The position numbers and the translations under genes were made by a program. A DNA stretch of 64,000 nucleotides. Source: Morinoia aosen (taxonomy: Eukaryota > Arthropoda > Malacostraca > Amphipoda > Talitridae). The notes beneath the pieces are model-generated. The model did no database searches. It saw only the letters and a program-made list of their open reading frames with translations, and was not told where the DNA came from. This document shows, one piece after another, positions 20,690 through 32,705 of the stretch. Where the stretch lies: assembly GCA_030386875.1 (NCBI GenBank), contig CM059569.1, forward strand, positions 43,687,842 to 43,751,841. Reading direction: 5' to 3'. Positions within the stretch are counted from its first letter, which is position 1; each line of letters starts with the position of its first letter.

Positions 20690-21530
20690 CAAGCAACACG
20701 CTACCCACATCGACAAGCACGCAACACTCAACACACCCGCAACACGCAACACACCCACAAGCAACACGCAACACACCCACAAGCAACACGCAACACACCC
20801 ACAAGCACGCAACACACAACACACCCACAAGCACGCAACACACAACACACCCACAAGCACACAACACACAACACACCCACAAGCACACAACACACAACAC
20901 ACCCACAAGCACACAACACACCCACAAGCACGCAACACGCAACACACCCACAAGCACGCAACACGCAACACACCCACAAGCAACACGCAACACACCCACA
21001 AGCAACACGCAACACACCCACAAGCAACACGCAACACACCCACAAGCAACACGCAACACACCCACAAGCAACACGCAACACACCCACAAGCAACACGCAA
21101 CACACCCACAAGCAACGCGCAACACACCCACAAGCAACACGCAACACACCCACAAGCAACACGCAACACACCCACAAGCAACACGCAACACACCCACAAG
21201 CAACACGCAACACACCCACAAGCAACACGCAACACACCCACAAGCAACACGCAACACACCCACAAGCAAAACGCAACACACCCCCAAGCAACACACCCAC
21301 AAGCAACACGCAACACACCCACAAACAACACGCAACACACCAACAAGCAACACGCAACACACCCACAAGCAACACGCAACACACCCACAAACAACACGCA
21401 ACACACCCACAAGCAACACACCCACAAGCAACACGCAACACACCCACAAGCAACACGCAACACACCCACAAGCAACACACCCACAAGCAACACACCCACA
21501 AGCAACACGCAACACACCCACAAGCAACAA
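20690..21530. repeat. 22-bp minisatellite
   Basis: Roughly 38-40 copies of a 22-bp unit made of ACACACCCACAAGCAACACGCA with shorter variants (ACACACCCACAAGC alone, or with AAGCACGC). The left part (20700-20940) is mixed and the centre is homogeneous. Minus frames of 300-417 codons rich in Val-Cys-Leu are artefacts. Confidence 0.95.
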
Positions 21531-22008
21531 GCACCGCAAGCCAGACGCGACACAGCAGCCTCCGCTCGGCCCCCACATAAGGAGGCGCCAATGCCACGGA
21601 GCTCGGCCGCTGCCAGCGAAAGTGAGCCAAAATTCAGTGACGACAGCTGACTTTCCTGAATTATGAATGGGCTGCTGAGCGCGGCTCTTGACTGACGAAT
21701 GAATGGCAAATTCAGAGAAGCTGATACACGGCGAACACGTCCTGTAGCTCACGTGACTGAGCGTGATGACTGACGAGCTCGTTAGAGCGACAACAGACTT
21801 GGTGAGTGATGAATGGCAATCTAAACAAACACTGATAGTTTGCAGAGCATGCAAGTCAAACAGTCGGAGTACGATGTCCTATGAGTTTGGCAGTGTAACC
21901 AATATTATAGCAAAGTTTATGATGAATCTTGAAGAAACTAATATCGCTTTTCAATTTTCCATCTAAGAGTTAGTAAAATAGAACAATGTAGCAACCGGTG
22001 TTCGGTAC

Positions 22009-22068
22009 TCGACGTATGGTTGGTTACAACGTAGCAACCCAACAACCATACGCAGAGTACCGAACTTT
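22009..22068. repeat. Inverted repeat, ~24-bp arms
   Basis: GTTCGGTACTC..CGTATGGTTG and CAACCATACG..GAGTACCGAAC face each other across ~14 bp, with one 2-bp mismatch pair. No second copy of this sequence occurs in the window. Confidence 0.8.
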
Positions 22069-22589
22069 TAACTATAGAACAATGAGTACTGATTTGAGTA
22101 CCCACGCATCAGCAAAAGTTCACTCATGGGAAGTAAGGCTTCAGATTTTCTTTTTTTCTGGCTTAAAAGTTTGTTTTTTTCAGAAGAAACACAACCGTTA
22201 AGACCGTTCAGCTTCTGGCAACCCTGTGTAGCGTTGCCAGATGCTGAGGGGTCTTTATGATTAAATTTTATTTGAAAAATATTAAAATAAGGATTTAAAA
22301 CTTCAATTATTATTATCATAATTAGTGCAATTGTTTAACCACCGTTACCACAAACAAGCGATCCACACAGTGAGACGCAGTAGCAAATTACTTTTCAAGA
22401 ACAATTTAAAATACATTTAAATCATTTAAATGATCATCTATAAATTTACATCTATTTTGAATTAGTTAAAGGGCTTCGAAATTTTGGCTTCAGTGGTAAA
22501 ATTACTGAATGGACGCACGCTGCCGCAGGTGGCTGGAGACGCTCCCAGCTGCTGGGACGCCCAGCTGGCGACCCTGACCTGCACCATCT
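22069..22589. other. Unique non-coding DNA
   Basis: AT-rich; no gene or repeat recognised. Confidence 0.4.
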
Positions 22590-23862
22590 GCTGGTGCTAA
22601 GCTGGTACTGAGGCTGGTGCTCAGCTGGTACTGAGGCTGGTGCTCAGCTGGTACTGAGGCTGGTGCTCAGCTGGTACTGAGGCTGGTGCTCAGCTGGTAC
22701 TGAGGCTGGTGCTCAGCTGGTACTGAGGCTGGTGCTCAGCTGGTACTGAGGCTGGTGCTCAGCTGGTACTGAGGCTGGTGCTCAGCTGGTACTGAGGCTG
22801 GTGCTCAGCTGGTACTGAGGCTGGTGCTCAGCTGGTACTGAGGCTGGTGCTCAGCTGGTACTGAGGCTGGTGCTCAGCTGGTACTGAGGCTGGTGCTCAG
22901 CTGGTACTGAGGCTGGTGCTCAGCTGGTACTGAGGCTGGTGCTCAGCTGGTACTGAGGCTGGTGCTCAGCTGGTACTGAGGCTGGTGCTCAGCTGGTACT
23001 GAGGCTGGTGCTCAGCTGGTACTGAGGCTGGTGCTCAGCTGGTACTGAGGCTGGTGCTCAGCTGGTACTGAGGCTGGTGCTCAGCTGGTACTGAGGCTGG
23101 TGCTCAGCTGGTACTGAGGCTGGTGCTCAGCTGGTACTGAGGCTGGTGCTCAGCTGGTACTGAGGCTGGTGCTCAGCTGGTACTGAGGCTGGTGCTCAGC
23201 TGGTACTGAGGCTGGTGCTCAGCTGGTACTGAGGCTGGTGCTCAGCTGGTACTGAGGCTGGTGCTCAGCTGGTACTGAGGCTGGTGCTCAGCTGGTACTG
23301 AGGTTGGTACTGATGCTGGTGCTCAGCTGGTACTGAGGCTGGTGCTCAGCTGGTACTGAGGCTGGTGCTCAGCTGGTACTGAGGCTGGTGCTCAGCTGGT
23401 ACTGAGGCTGGTGCTCAGCTGGTACTGAGGCTGGTGCTCAGCTGGTACTGAGGCTGGTGCTCAGCTGGTACTGAGGTTGGTACTGATGCTGGTGCTCAGC
23501 TGGTACTGATGCTGGTGCTCAGCTGGTACTAAGGCTGGTGCTCAGCTGGTACTAAGGCTGGTGCTCAGCTGGTACTAAGGCTGGTGCTCAGCTGGTACTG
23601 AGGCTGGTGCTCAGCTGGTACTGAGGCTGGTGCTCAGCTGGTACTGAGGCTGGTGCTAAGCTGGTACTGAGGCTGGTGCTCAGCTGGTACTGAGGCTGGT
23701 GCTCAGCTGGTACTGATGCTGGTGCTCAGCTGGTACTGAGGCTGGTGCTCAGCTGGTACTGAGGCTGGTGCTCAGCTGGTACTGAGGTTGGTACTGATGC
23801 TGGTGCTCAGCTGGTACTGAGGCTGGTGCTCAGCTGGTACTGAGGCTGGTGCTCAGCTGGCA
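22590..23862. repeat. 23-bp minisatellite with one CAGCTG per unit
   Basis: About 55 copies of a unit made of GCTGGTGCTCAGCTGG and TACTGAG. The left 700 bp is almost perfectly homogeneous; the right part has variant units (GAGGTTGGTACTGATG, ACTAAGG) that recur in blocks. Each unit carries an E-box/PvuII palindrome. Confidence 0.97.
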
Positions 23863-24358
23863 GTGTCAGCCCCACAGTTCGCTGGCGCTAGCAGCACTCC
23901 TGACAGCTTCGTTCTAAACTCTTGAGTGAAATACAAATGCTTCCTCCTCTCTTCAACTCATGCCACAATAATAAGTATAAATATGGTAATAATAACCATA
24001 ATATCCAATGCCTTAAACAATACCCCATGCCCACAATAATGCCCCACTACATTCCCCCTCCCCATCTCCCACACACACACAGCACCCACCACAGCGGCAC
24101 ACACACACACACACTCCAGCAATTATCAGTGCCCATGACATTCCCACACGCGCCGAGATGTCAAAATATCGCCAAAAACATTGTACATCTTTGAGCAATA
24201 ACATCCATGTTGCATGTAATAAATGCTGCTGCAATAACATCCATTAGATGGATGTTTGTGTTAGACAAGCGGTATGGTGCTGCTGCGACCCCACCGCAAC
24301 TGCGTCCCTTTCTTTTACAAGTCACTGAAAAAAGTAGCACCACTTAACCGTATTTCTT
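23863..24358. other. Non-coding DNA with CA-rich microsatellite at 24066-24115
   Basis: ACACACACAC runs near 24070 and 24100; otherwise nothing supported. Confidence 0.5.
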
Positions 24359-24586
24359 CAACACTTTGACCGAAACGTGCGCCACCGGTGGCCACGGATA
24401 GAATTTTCATGATGCCGCTAACCGACCAGTAGTCACAAACTCAATCTTTATATATGTTTAATTGAAGGCAAATTGGCGCACGATTTAGTTGCTGTTTGAT
24501 ATTTTCAAAATTTATCTAAACAAATTGACTTTAAATTTAATTTGAATATTGGACTCCCTTTAAACCAATTGCAGTGAAAGTGTTGA
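24359..24586 (+). mobile_element. piggyBac-like MITE E, copy 1
   Basis: The ends are AACACTTTGACCGAAACGTG and GCAGTGAAAGTGTTG, with a GCCACCGGTGGCC palindrome near the left end. Two further copies (27241, 45918) share the layout. Family TIR consensus is CACTTTGACTGC. TTAA-like flanks are seen at the other two copies, suggesting piggyBac-type insertion, but target duplications are decayed. Confidence 0.7.
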
Positions 24587-24903
24587 CGAGCGTCGATGCT
24601 TCCCAACCCCTACAGACACTCATTTTTGTTGTGCTTCTCTCTCAATCATTTTTTGTTTCGACATTTTACCAGGGTATTACGATACCCATGTGTAATTATC
24701 AATGTAAATGTTGAGATATTTTAAAAGCCAATGTTAAACATTTCATGTTTCAACGCTATCGGAAATAAACTGTTTTTCTTTTTTCTTTCTTTTCCGACCA
24801 CAGGCCAGGTCCATCTGGAGAGACTTCAAGCAGCGCACAGGGGCGGGAAGGGAAGGAGTGGTGATGCTTGACGCTGGAACGGGTCTAGGGATACAGTCTG
24901 ATA

Positions 24904-24970
24904 CAAGGTGCACGAGGTGCACGAGGTGCACGAGGTGCACGAGGTGCACGAGGTGTACGAGGTGCACAAT
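24904..24970. repeat. 9-bp GAGGTGCAC repeat
   Basis: Seven copies of GAGGTGCAC, one with TAC. Confidence 0.93.
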
Positions 24971-25379
24971 GTGATACGAAGCGTACGAGGAAATAATCTT
25001 ACGAGCCGTACACTTTCACCACCGACAAAATAGTAGCAATAATTTAGGGTGTCGATAAAATCAACACTAAAGCACGGATACGAGTCCTTTACTGCTCCCC
25101 TCTACGCATGCCGTCTGCGACCGAAAAATTAATTGTAACCTTTTATCTGTGAGCATAAGTCAACGGAAAATACAAAACCGCCGATAAAAGTAAGTCTTTG
25201 GAAAAGCTGGCCCGGTGTCGTACCTGAACATGGATAGGATACGAAGAACAAGAGCCTGGAATATGCAAATGATTACCTCAAACAAGGGACTCTTCTCTCT
25301 GTCTCCGTAACGAGCAACAGGATTAAAATAAGGTATGAAATATCCAAACAATGAGTTCGCAAATAACAGCACTTGGTAA
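24971..25379. other. Unique non-coding DNA
   Basis: No supported feature; an 88-codon minus frame (25160-25426) has no recognisable motif. Confidence 0.4.
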
Positions 25380-25680
25380 TTTAATTTACCTTGCCAACAG
25401 CTGAGCAGTGCATTGCGTGTTTCCATAAGATCACGGGGAAACCACGCATTCTTTTCTTCAAAAGGAAGCTGAGAGTTATATTGTAGTTTTAATGAGATCA
25501 GGGGATGTTTTTATAAGATCAAGAAAAAAGAAAAGAGTCCTTTTTACAAAAGAAAGCTGGGAGTTCCAGTGTATGTTTCAATAAGATCAAGGGAAACAAC
25601 GGATTATTTCCTCCAAAAGGAAGCTGAGAGTTACATCGTGTGTGCATTATTTTCTTCAAAAGAAAGCTGACAGTAAGACG
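25380..25680. repeat. Degenerate ~95-bp tandem repeat
   Basis: Three to four diverged copies share ATAAGATCA..GGGAAAC, TTCTTCAAAAGGAAGCTG and GAGAGTTAYAT. Confidence 0.75.
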
Positions 25681-26878
25681 AAGCAAAAAATCGCCAGAGT
25701 GCAGACCTCAGCCAAGGTTAAAAGAACCGTAGGCATGCGGGTTGCCAGCTGAGTTCCATAGAGCGAAGGAACGACTAACAGACGCGTCTCCGGCCGCCGT
25801 AACGTGAAAAGCTTTTTTATTTTCTTCTGACTTCTGGAGGCAATTTCAAGGTCTGTGGCGCATCAAAGTCTACACAGAAATGGCTGCAGAATCTGCAGGA
25901 GTGTGTAGAACTCGCTGGGGCCTGCAGGACTTGCTGAGGTCTGCAGAGCAACAGCTACTCGTGCGCTCTCACAAGAAAGGCTGTCGCGAGGTCCGTGAGA
26001 TTTAATTCACTTTCTTCAATGGGACAAACGCAGACCCAAGGACAAAGGCTTCCATTCATATCAGCCACTGGAACATTCCAAATTCTACACCTTATCAAGA
26101 ATAAATTTAAATCTGAACAACGTCGACATATCAAATCAATCCGAACGACGTAGGCCTATCTGAACGTCAACAAATTATCATTAACGTCAGCCCAAGCAGC
26201 AAGCTTGACGTCAGTATATCTACCGTGTCTCTAAACCACGCACCAGACGTAGCAACTAATGTTGCAATGACTGTGCTACAAGATACTAAAATGAAATGGT
26301 GTGGTGGTGTTGATGGGGAAAAGGATGTGGTGGTATTGGGGGAAAATGGTAATGTAGGTGGGGAAAATGGTGGTATTGGTTGTGAAAATGGAATGGTGGT
26401 GACCATTTAGTGGTGGTAAATATAATAAGGTTGGAATAATTGTGTGATGTTGGTGATAGAAAATACTGAAGCTTTAAAAAATACTAGCCTTAATAACCGC
26501 ATGAATGTTCCGCAAACAAATGTTTCAATGCAATGCGATATCAGGAGAAAAAATCGCTAGATTTAGAACAACGCTGGATTTCAGCTTGAAAAGTATCACC
26601 CTTTCCGAAGATTCACGTTAACCATGCTGTAAACAATGATGTCCAATTTACATGATGTATAACTCAATCTTGTGAATGATAACGAAGATTTTTAGAGGCA
26701 TGAATTACTTATTATCATTTGAACTATAAAGAAGAGTTTCAACCATGGTTCCATGGCCCGAGAAAGCCAGGTCTTGGTATATCATTCATGCACTGAACAC
26801 AAACCGGCGACTTACACACCAGGATTTCCTGTCCGAAGTCAGACACGCGCAGGGCAGCTGTGTCTGGCACTTCACACC
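25681..26878. other. Unique non-coding DNA
   Basis: 26290-26405 is a low-complexity GGTGGTATTGGGGGAAAATGG-like stretch. The rest shows nothing recognisable. Confidence 0.45.
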
Positions 26879-27121
26879 CACGGTAGAGGAAACAAGGTAG
26901 GGTCATTCCTATGGGAGAAAATACACCTCCTCTTGTTCAGCTAGCCAATAGAAAGGCTTTATTTCAAACAAGCTTTATGACGTCACCAAAACGCCATGTC
27001 GTTAGGCCAATAGTGGAGCCAGGTTTGGGGGTAGCAGTGCTGCCAGATGCAATATGAACGCTGCTATTGGTTTGTTGCCGTGACGTCAGCAAAACCACAC
27101 CGTCAACGAAAAAAAGACTGG
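26879..27121 (-). mobile_element. hAT-type MITE, reverse orientation, one end truncated
   Basis: It starts with the TIR CACGGTAGAGGAAACAAGG at 26879 and follows the reverse strand of the 14715 copy. It stops inside the other subterminal region (CGAAAAAAAGACTGG), lacking ~29 bp. Both TGACGTCA sites survive (26978-26985, 27081-27088). Confidence 0.88.
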
Positions 27122-27240
27122 AAGTAGAAACTGAAGTGTGTGCAGTTACCGCTTCCTTACGTTGCAGAATACGGAACTTGGTCCTCAGAACATCGGCTCG
27201 AGCCAAATTTTTGTGAAAACGTGCAGAATATTTTCCTTTT

Positions 27241-27467
27241 AACACTATCACTGCGACGTGCGCCACCGGTGGGACACGGAGGTGATTTTCATAATCCTGC
27301 TGACCGACCAGCACTCGCAAACTCAATTTTCAAAAATACTTATAATCAAAGTTCAATGAAGGCACGATCGAAGTCACGTTTGGTATTTTCAAAATAGTTC
27401 ACTACAATTGACTTTAAATTTGAGTTTGGTGTTGAACTTAATATTAAGTTGCCGCAGCCAAAGTGTC
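27241..27467 (+). mobile_element. piggyBac-like MITE E, copy 2
   Basis: TTTTAACACTATCACTGCGACGTG at the left and GCAGCCAAAGTGTCC at the right; interior CCACCGGTGG, GACCGACCAG and ATTGACTTTAAATTTGAG match copy 1. Confidence 0.7.
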
Positions 27468-27470
27468 CAT

Positions 27471-27556
27471 CTAGACTAAAACTGGAATAGTTCTGGCTTC
27501 GTTCAAAATATGAGACTATAAATCATACTACCCCTCAATGAATCAAGCCAAGCCTA
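27471..27556 (+). repeat. Dispersed repeat F, copy 1
   Basis: ATCTAGACTAAAACTGG, TTCTGGCTTCGTTCAAA and AATGAATCAAGCC match 32521-32612. Confidence 0.75.
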
Positions 27557-27605
27557 TGTTTTGCTTCGAGATATTAATTTTGTAATTTGTCATCAAAAAC
27601 AGGAA

Positions 27606-29575
27606 AGCGTAATACTGCAGTAGCGAGAGTAATGCTGCAGAAGTAAGAGTAATGCTGCAGAAGTAAGAGTAATGCTGCAGAAGTAAGAGTAATGCTGCAG
27701 TAGCGAGAGTAATGCTGCAGTAGCGAGAGTAATGCTGCAGTAGCGAGAGTAATGCTGCAGTAGCGAGAGTAATGCTGCAGTAGCGAGAGTAATGCTGCAG
27801 TAGCGAGAGTAATGCTGCAGTAGCGAGAGTAATGCTGCAGTAGCGAGAGTAATGCTGCAGTAGCGAGAGTAATGCTGCAGTAGCGAGAGTAATGCTGCAG
27901 TAGCGAGAGTAATGCTGCAGTAGCGAGAGTAATGCTGCAGTAGCGAGAGTAATGCTGCAGTAGCGAGAGTAATGCTGCAGTAGCGAGAGTAATGCTGCAG
28001 TAGCGAGAGTAATGCTGCAGTAGCGAGAGTAATGCTGCAGTAGCGAGAGTAATGCTGCAGTAGCGAGAGTAATGCTGCAGTAGCGAGAGTAATGCTGCAG
28101 TAGCGAGAGTAATGCTGCAGTAGCGAGAGTAATGCTGCAGTAGCGAGAGTAATGCTGCAGTAGCGAGAGTAATGCTGCAGTAGCGAGAGTAATGCTGCAG
28201 TAGCGAGAGTAATGCTGCAGTAGCGAGAGTAATGCTGCAGTAGCGAGAGTAATGCTGCAGTAGCGAGAGTAATGCTGCAGTAGCGAGAGTAATGCTGCAG
28301 TAGCGAGAGTAATGCTGCAGTAGCGAGAGTAATGCTGCAGTAGCGAGAGTAATGCTGCAGTAGCGAGAGTAATGCTGCAGTAGCGAGAGTAATGCTGCAG
28401 TAGCGAGAGTAATGCTGCAGTAGCGAGAGTAATGCTGCAGTAGCGAGAGTAATGCTGCAGTAGCGAGAGTAATGCTGCAGAAGTAAGAGTAATGCTGCAG
28501 TAGCGAGAGTAATGCTGCAGAAGTAAGAGTAATACTGCAGTAGCGAGAGTAATGCTGCAGAAGTAAGAGTAATACTGCAGTAGCGAGAGTAATGCTGCAG
28601 AAGTAAGAGTAATACTGCAGTAGCGAGAGTAATGCTGCAGTAGCGAGAGTAATGCTGCAGTATCGAGAGTAATGCTGCAGAAGTAAGAGTAATACTGCAG
28701 TAGCGAGAGTAATGCTGCAGAAGTAAGAGTAATACTGCAGTAGCGAGAGTAATGCTGCAGAAGTAAGAGTAATACTGCAGTAGCGAGAGTAATGCTGCAA
28801 AAGTAAGAGTAATACTGCAGTAGCGAGAGTAATGCTGCAGTAGCGAGAGTAATGCTGCAGAAGTAAGAGTAATACTGCAGTAGCGAGAGTAATGCTGCAG
28901 AAGTAAGAGTAATACTGCAGTAGCGAGAGTAATGCTGCAGAAGTAAGAGTAATGCTGCAGTAGCGAGAGTAATGCTGCAGTAGCGATAGTAATGCTGCAG
29001 TAGCGAGAGTAATGCTGCAGTAGCGAGAGTAATGCTGCAGTAGCGAGAGTAATGCTGCAGTAGCGAGAGTAATGCTGCAGTAGCGAGAGTAATGCTGCAG
29101 TAGCGAGAGTAATGCTGCAGTAGCGAGAGTAATGCTGCAGTAGCGAGAGTAATGCTGCAGTAGCGAGAGTAATGCTGCAGTAGCGAGAGTAATGCTGCAG
29201 TAGCGAGAGTAATGCTGCAGTAGCGAGAGTAATGCTGCAGTAGCGAGAGTAATGCTGCAGTAGCGAGAGTAATGCTGCAGTAGCGAGAGTAATGCTGCAG
29301 TAGCGAGAGTAATGCTGCAGTAGCGAGAGTAATGCTGCAGAAGTAAGAGTAATGCTGCAGTAGCGAGAGTAATGCTGCAGAAGTAAGAGTAATACTGCAG
29401 TAGCGAGAGTAATGCTGCAGAAGTAAGAGTAATGCTGCAGTAGCGAGAGTAATGCTGCAGTAGCGAGAGTAATGCTGCAGAAGTAAGAGTAATGCTGCAG
29501 TAGCAAAGGTAATGCTGCAGTACCGAGAGCAATGCTGCAGTAGTGAGAGTAATTCTGCAGTACCGAGAATAACTG
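27606..29575. repeat. 20-bp satellite array with two monomer types
   Basis: About 98 units in strict 20-bp register. Type 1 is TAGCGAGAGTAATGCTGCAG and type 2 starts AAGTAAGAGTAAT. Type 1 forms long homogeneous blocks (27700-28480, 28960-29340). Between and around them types alternate as 40- and 60-bp higher-order units (28480-28960, 29340-29480). Every unit has CTGCAG. Minus frames of 664-669 codons are artefacts. Confidence 0.98.
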
Positions 29576-30001
29576 AAATTCATACAAATTACAACAACCG
29601 CCTCTTCACAGGGTAGAGCGCATTTGAGCCATTCATCAAGGTGGCTTATTTTCGCACTTATTACGCAAAATTGTCAACTCATTAACCAAGTGACATATAG
29701 AAAGATGAATATGAAGTTAGCACACGAGTTCCGTTTGACCAGAAGTTTATGGAATTAGCACGCGATTAGGAATTTTAACATAGATACGTTAACATCTATC
29801 GTGAATGACAACACTCATGTCTTGGACATATATGCGCAGCATATCCTGCACTAGAATGTTTACTTGTTTTGTTTTGAATGAGCTCACGGGTTCCAAAATA
29901 TTTTAATTCGAACTTGGAACTTTTGAGTCATTTCACCGCACACTAACCCTCCCTCCACCAGAGACCGAGACAGCCCCTCCATCATCGGGTTGGTGGACTG
30001 A
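29576..30001. other. Unique non-coding DNA
   Basis: Nothing supported. Confidence 0.4.
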
Positions 30002-30150
30002 AGTCGATTTAGAAGATTTAAGTGGATTTAAAGGATTAATGTAAATTTAAGTCGATTCAGAGGATTTATGAGAATTGAAATCGATTCAGAGGATTGATGC
30101 GGATTCAAGTCGAGTTGAAGGATTTACGTCAATTCAAGTCGATAAAGAAA
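30002..30150. repeat. Degenerate ~24-bp repeat
   Basis: Repeated AAGTCGATTCAGAGGATTTA-like words. Confidence 0.7.
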
Positions 30151-30382
30151 AATTGCGGGGATTTAAGACAAGTCAGCGGATTTAATATAATCTTTACATA
30201 CTTTCCTCTCAGGAAACTGGGAAAGGGCTGCGCGTTCCCCAGTTACAACCTCACCCCCGACCTCAACTCGGTAATTATGTCTGAGCAGGTTTTTATAATG
30301 GAGGTAAAGCCTCCGGAAGGTAACAATTAGGTGCAGTAATTGGCAGTGATGCTCTCTGCAAGCTTGCTTGAATGCTCTAAAG

Positions 30383-30612
30383 CAGGGCTTCTCAACCGGG
30401 GGTATATGTACCCCTAGGGGTACATTTAACGTACTTCATATGTTCAAATGTACAACACGTATTCACATACAACCGTATATGTATATATAATTGTTAACCA
30501 TTAAGTGTATTTTTATAGTTTCTAAAACCTTTGCTTATGCTGGGGGTACATGAAGAGAAGATACACCCTTCAACTAAGAGGGTACACGACAATAGAAGGT
30601 TGAGGAGCCCTG
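30383..30612 (+). mobile_element. hAT-type MITE G, copy 1
   Basis: The TIRs are CAGGGCTTCTCAACC and GGTTGAGGAGCCCTG, typical of hAT. The flanks CTCTAAAG and CTCTGAAA match at 6 of 8. The interior is shared with 32317-32520 (ATTAAGTGTATTTTTATAGTTT, written here in part). Confidence 0.88.
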
Positions 30613-30655
30613 CTCTGAAATTACCCTCAGCGTTGCACTGTTCACCTTGTTTCGG

Positions 30656-30657
<2 letters not shown>

Positions 30658-30691
<34 letters not shown>

Positions 30692-30700
30692 ACACGCTCG
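30658..30700. repeat. (CA)n microsatellite
   Basis: About 20 CA units with one TA interruption. Confidence 0.97.
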
Positions 30701-30841
30701 ATAGTTTCCAAACTTTCACAAACTTGAATTCGTTGAAATAAATGTGAGAACAAAATTGTCGTTGTAGCGAAATGCAACATGAATAAATTGTTTACCTTGA
30801 TGCTGTTCAATAGCTCAAACGTAATGCTACGCTAAAAAAAT

Positions 30842-30980
30842 ATTCCAGTGAAATCCCTTTCTTAGTTCGAAACTAAAAGTGACTTGATATTCCAGTGAGA
30901 TCATTTAAAGTCGTTCGAAACAAAACGGGACTTAACATTCCAGTGAAATCATATTCTTAGTTCGGAATTAAACGCGACTG
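30842..30980. repeat. Three diverged ~55-bp tandem copies
   Basis: ATTCCAGTGAAATC, TTAGTTCGAAACTAAA and CGGGACTTGA-like words recur three times. Confidence 0.75.
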
Positions 30981-31245
30981 TAGGCTTTTATGTGTATTCA
31001 AATAACGTACACAAGAACACACAGTTATTTTTAGTTACATATTAAGTAACTTCCAGTTCATTACTGATAAGGAAATGGAAAACACCTGAAGAAAATAATT
31101 CATTGTCAGTTCTCAATTATCTGAACGATTTTCACGCGCCTATTTTCCACCAGAGGTTCCAAATTCGATCCCAAAGTTCCTCCACTTATTTGCCAGCAGG
31201 TGAGATCAAGTTCCATTTAGCCACAACTCGAGCTATCGACTACTG

Positions 31246-31378
31246 TATCAAGAACTTACTAATCTTAGTCTTTTAAATATTAATCCCGGCATCAACCTCA
31301 TTCGTACAGACTGTATCAAGTATTTACTAATATTAGTCTTGTATATATAAATACCAGTATCAACCTCATTCGTACAGA
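31246..31378. repeat. Two tandem ~70-bp copies
   Basis: CTGTATCAAG, TTACTAATMTTAGTCTT and ATCAACCTCATTCGTACAGA occur twice in order. Confidence 0.85.
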
Positions 31379-32299
31379 ATGCTGTGGTGCCTAAAATTTC
31401 TCACGTCTTGTGCAGATAACCTCTAGGATTTAGGGGATCTACGACAATATTATAACACCGAGGGGGTTTGTATTAGCACTTTGACTATTCTACCCTAATT
31501 TAGAGTCAGTTGTTAGGAAAAAATTTTGAAAATAACAAACATTAACTGGATCGTGCCTTTATTTAGCTTTCATTAAGTAATTATAGAAATTGAATTTGTG
31601 ACCATGGTCGGTCAACAGTTTTATGGAAATCCCCTCGGTGTACCATCGGTGACTCACGTGGCGGTTAACGTGTGGAAATGAAAATTCTAACATTGCACAG
31701 CCGTCGTGAGACACAGCCACAGCCGCGTATGGCAGCGCAAAGACCGACTGTTCTGTCTCAATTTTCTCTCAATGACTTTCATTAAAATGAATATTCCTTC
31801 AAGATGGATTGATTTTCGTCGCAATATATGCCCTTCTCACTATACCGAGGCGATCTAAAAGAAATAAAATTAAGTTCATCCCACGTCACCTGGCCCATCG
31901 AACCACAGCTGGTAGGTAGGTTGTCTTTTTTTCACCTGACGTAGCGTATCATGGGATTTCATTTTGAGGATTTCATTGTTTTTGCGGTTGCCAATGTGCA
32001 GTACACATTATTTCCTTCTCAAACAGCTCGCAAGTAATTAATACTAAATAGTTATTCATACAAAAAGATAAATATATAAACTGCAGAAAAATAGGTAACA
32101 CCTGTTTTTTTAGCGGTGAAGTTACGTTTTTCAATTGACTTTAAATAGTCATGAAGGCGTGAACGAGCGACTGTGACAACCCCCAGCAGCTATGGTCTAA
32201 TAAAGATCTGCACCACTAGGGGACAGTGGAAGTTTTTTGGGAAAAGTTCAGAGCTCTCGACGAATTTTTTTAAATTTTTGTGGAAAAGTACAGGATGTT
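31379..32299. other. Unique non-coding DNA
   Basis: Nothing recognisable on either strand. Confidence 0.45.
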
Positions 32300-32316
32300 T
32301 TGGTGTAAATCTAGAC

Positions 32317-32520
32317 CAGGGATTCTCAACCTTTCTACTGTCGTGTATCCCCTTAGCCGGTGTATCTTCATGTATCCTCAGCACGGTTAAAGCTTTAGGA
32401 AACTATAAAAATACACTTAATGATTAATAATTATTTACACTCATAAGGTTGTATGTAGATATATATTGTGCATTTTAACATATGAAGTATGTTAAATGTA
32501 CCCCCAGTTGAGAAGCCCTG
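32317..32520 (-). mobile_element. hAT-type MITE G, copy 2, perfect 8-bp duplication
   Basis: CAGGGATTCTCAACC at the left and GTTGAGAAGCCCTG at the right, flanked by the perfect 8-bp repeat ATCTAGAC (32309-32316, 32521-32528). It is the reverse orientation of 30383-30612 and has inserted at the start of dispersed repeat F, whose own ATCTAGAC supplied the target. Confidence 0.92.
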
Positions 32521-32612
32521 ATCTAGACTAAAACCGGCATAATTCTGGCTTCATTCAAACTATGAGACAATATCGTACTAGGCCTACCTAATGAATCAAG
32601 CCGAGCCTATTA
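32521..32612 (+). repeat. Dispersed repeat F, copy 2
   Basis: It matches 27471-27556 from ATCTAGACTAAAAC to AATGAATCAAGCC. Confidence 0.75.
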
Positions 32613-32705
32613 GTTTACGAACTGCAGCCAATCCTAATTTGAGTAAAACGTCATAGTTTTAAACCGCGAGCGAACATTTGTACCAAAATTCAATTGGGAA
32701 CAAGT

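Noticed and set aside
20601..21854. 300-417 codon Cys/Val/Leu-rich minus frames, looking like membrane protein
   Set aside because: Translation of the 22-bp repeat; overlapping frames give near-identical text.
27574..29587. Two overlapping 664-669 codon minus frames
   Set aside because: The 20-bp unit gives a 60-bp protein period and is stop-free in more than one frame of the same strand; a repeat artefact.
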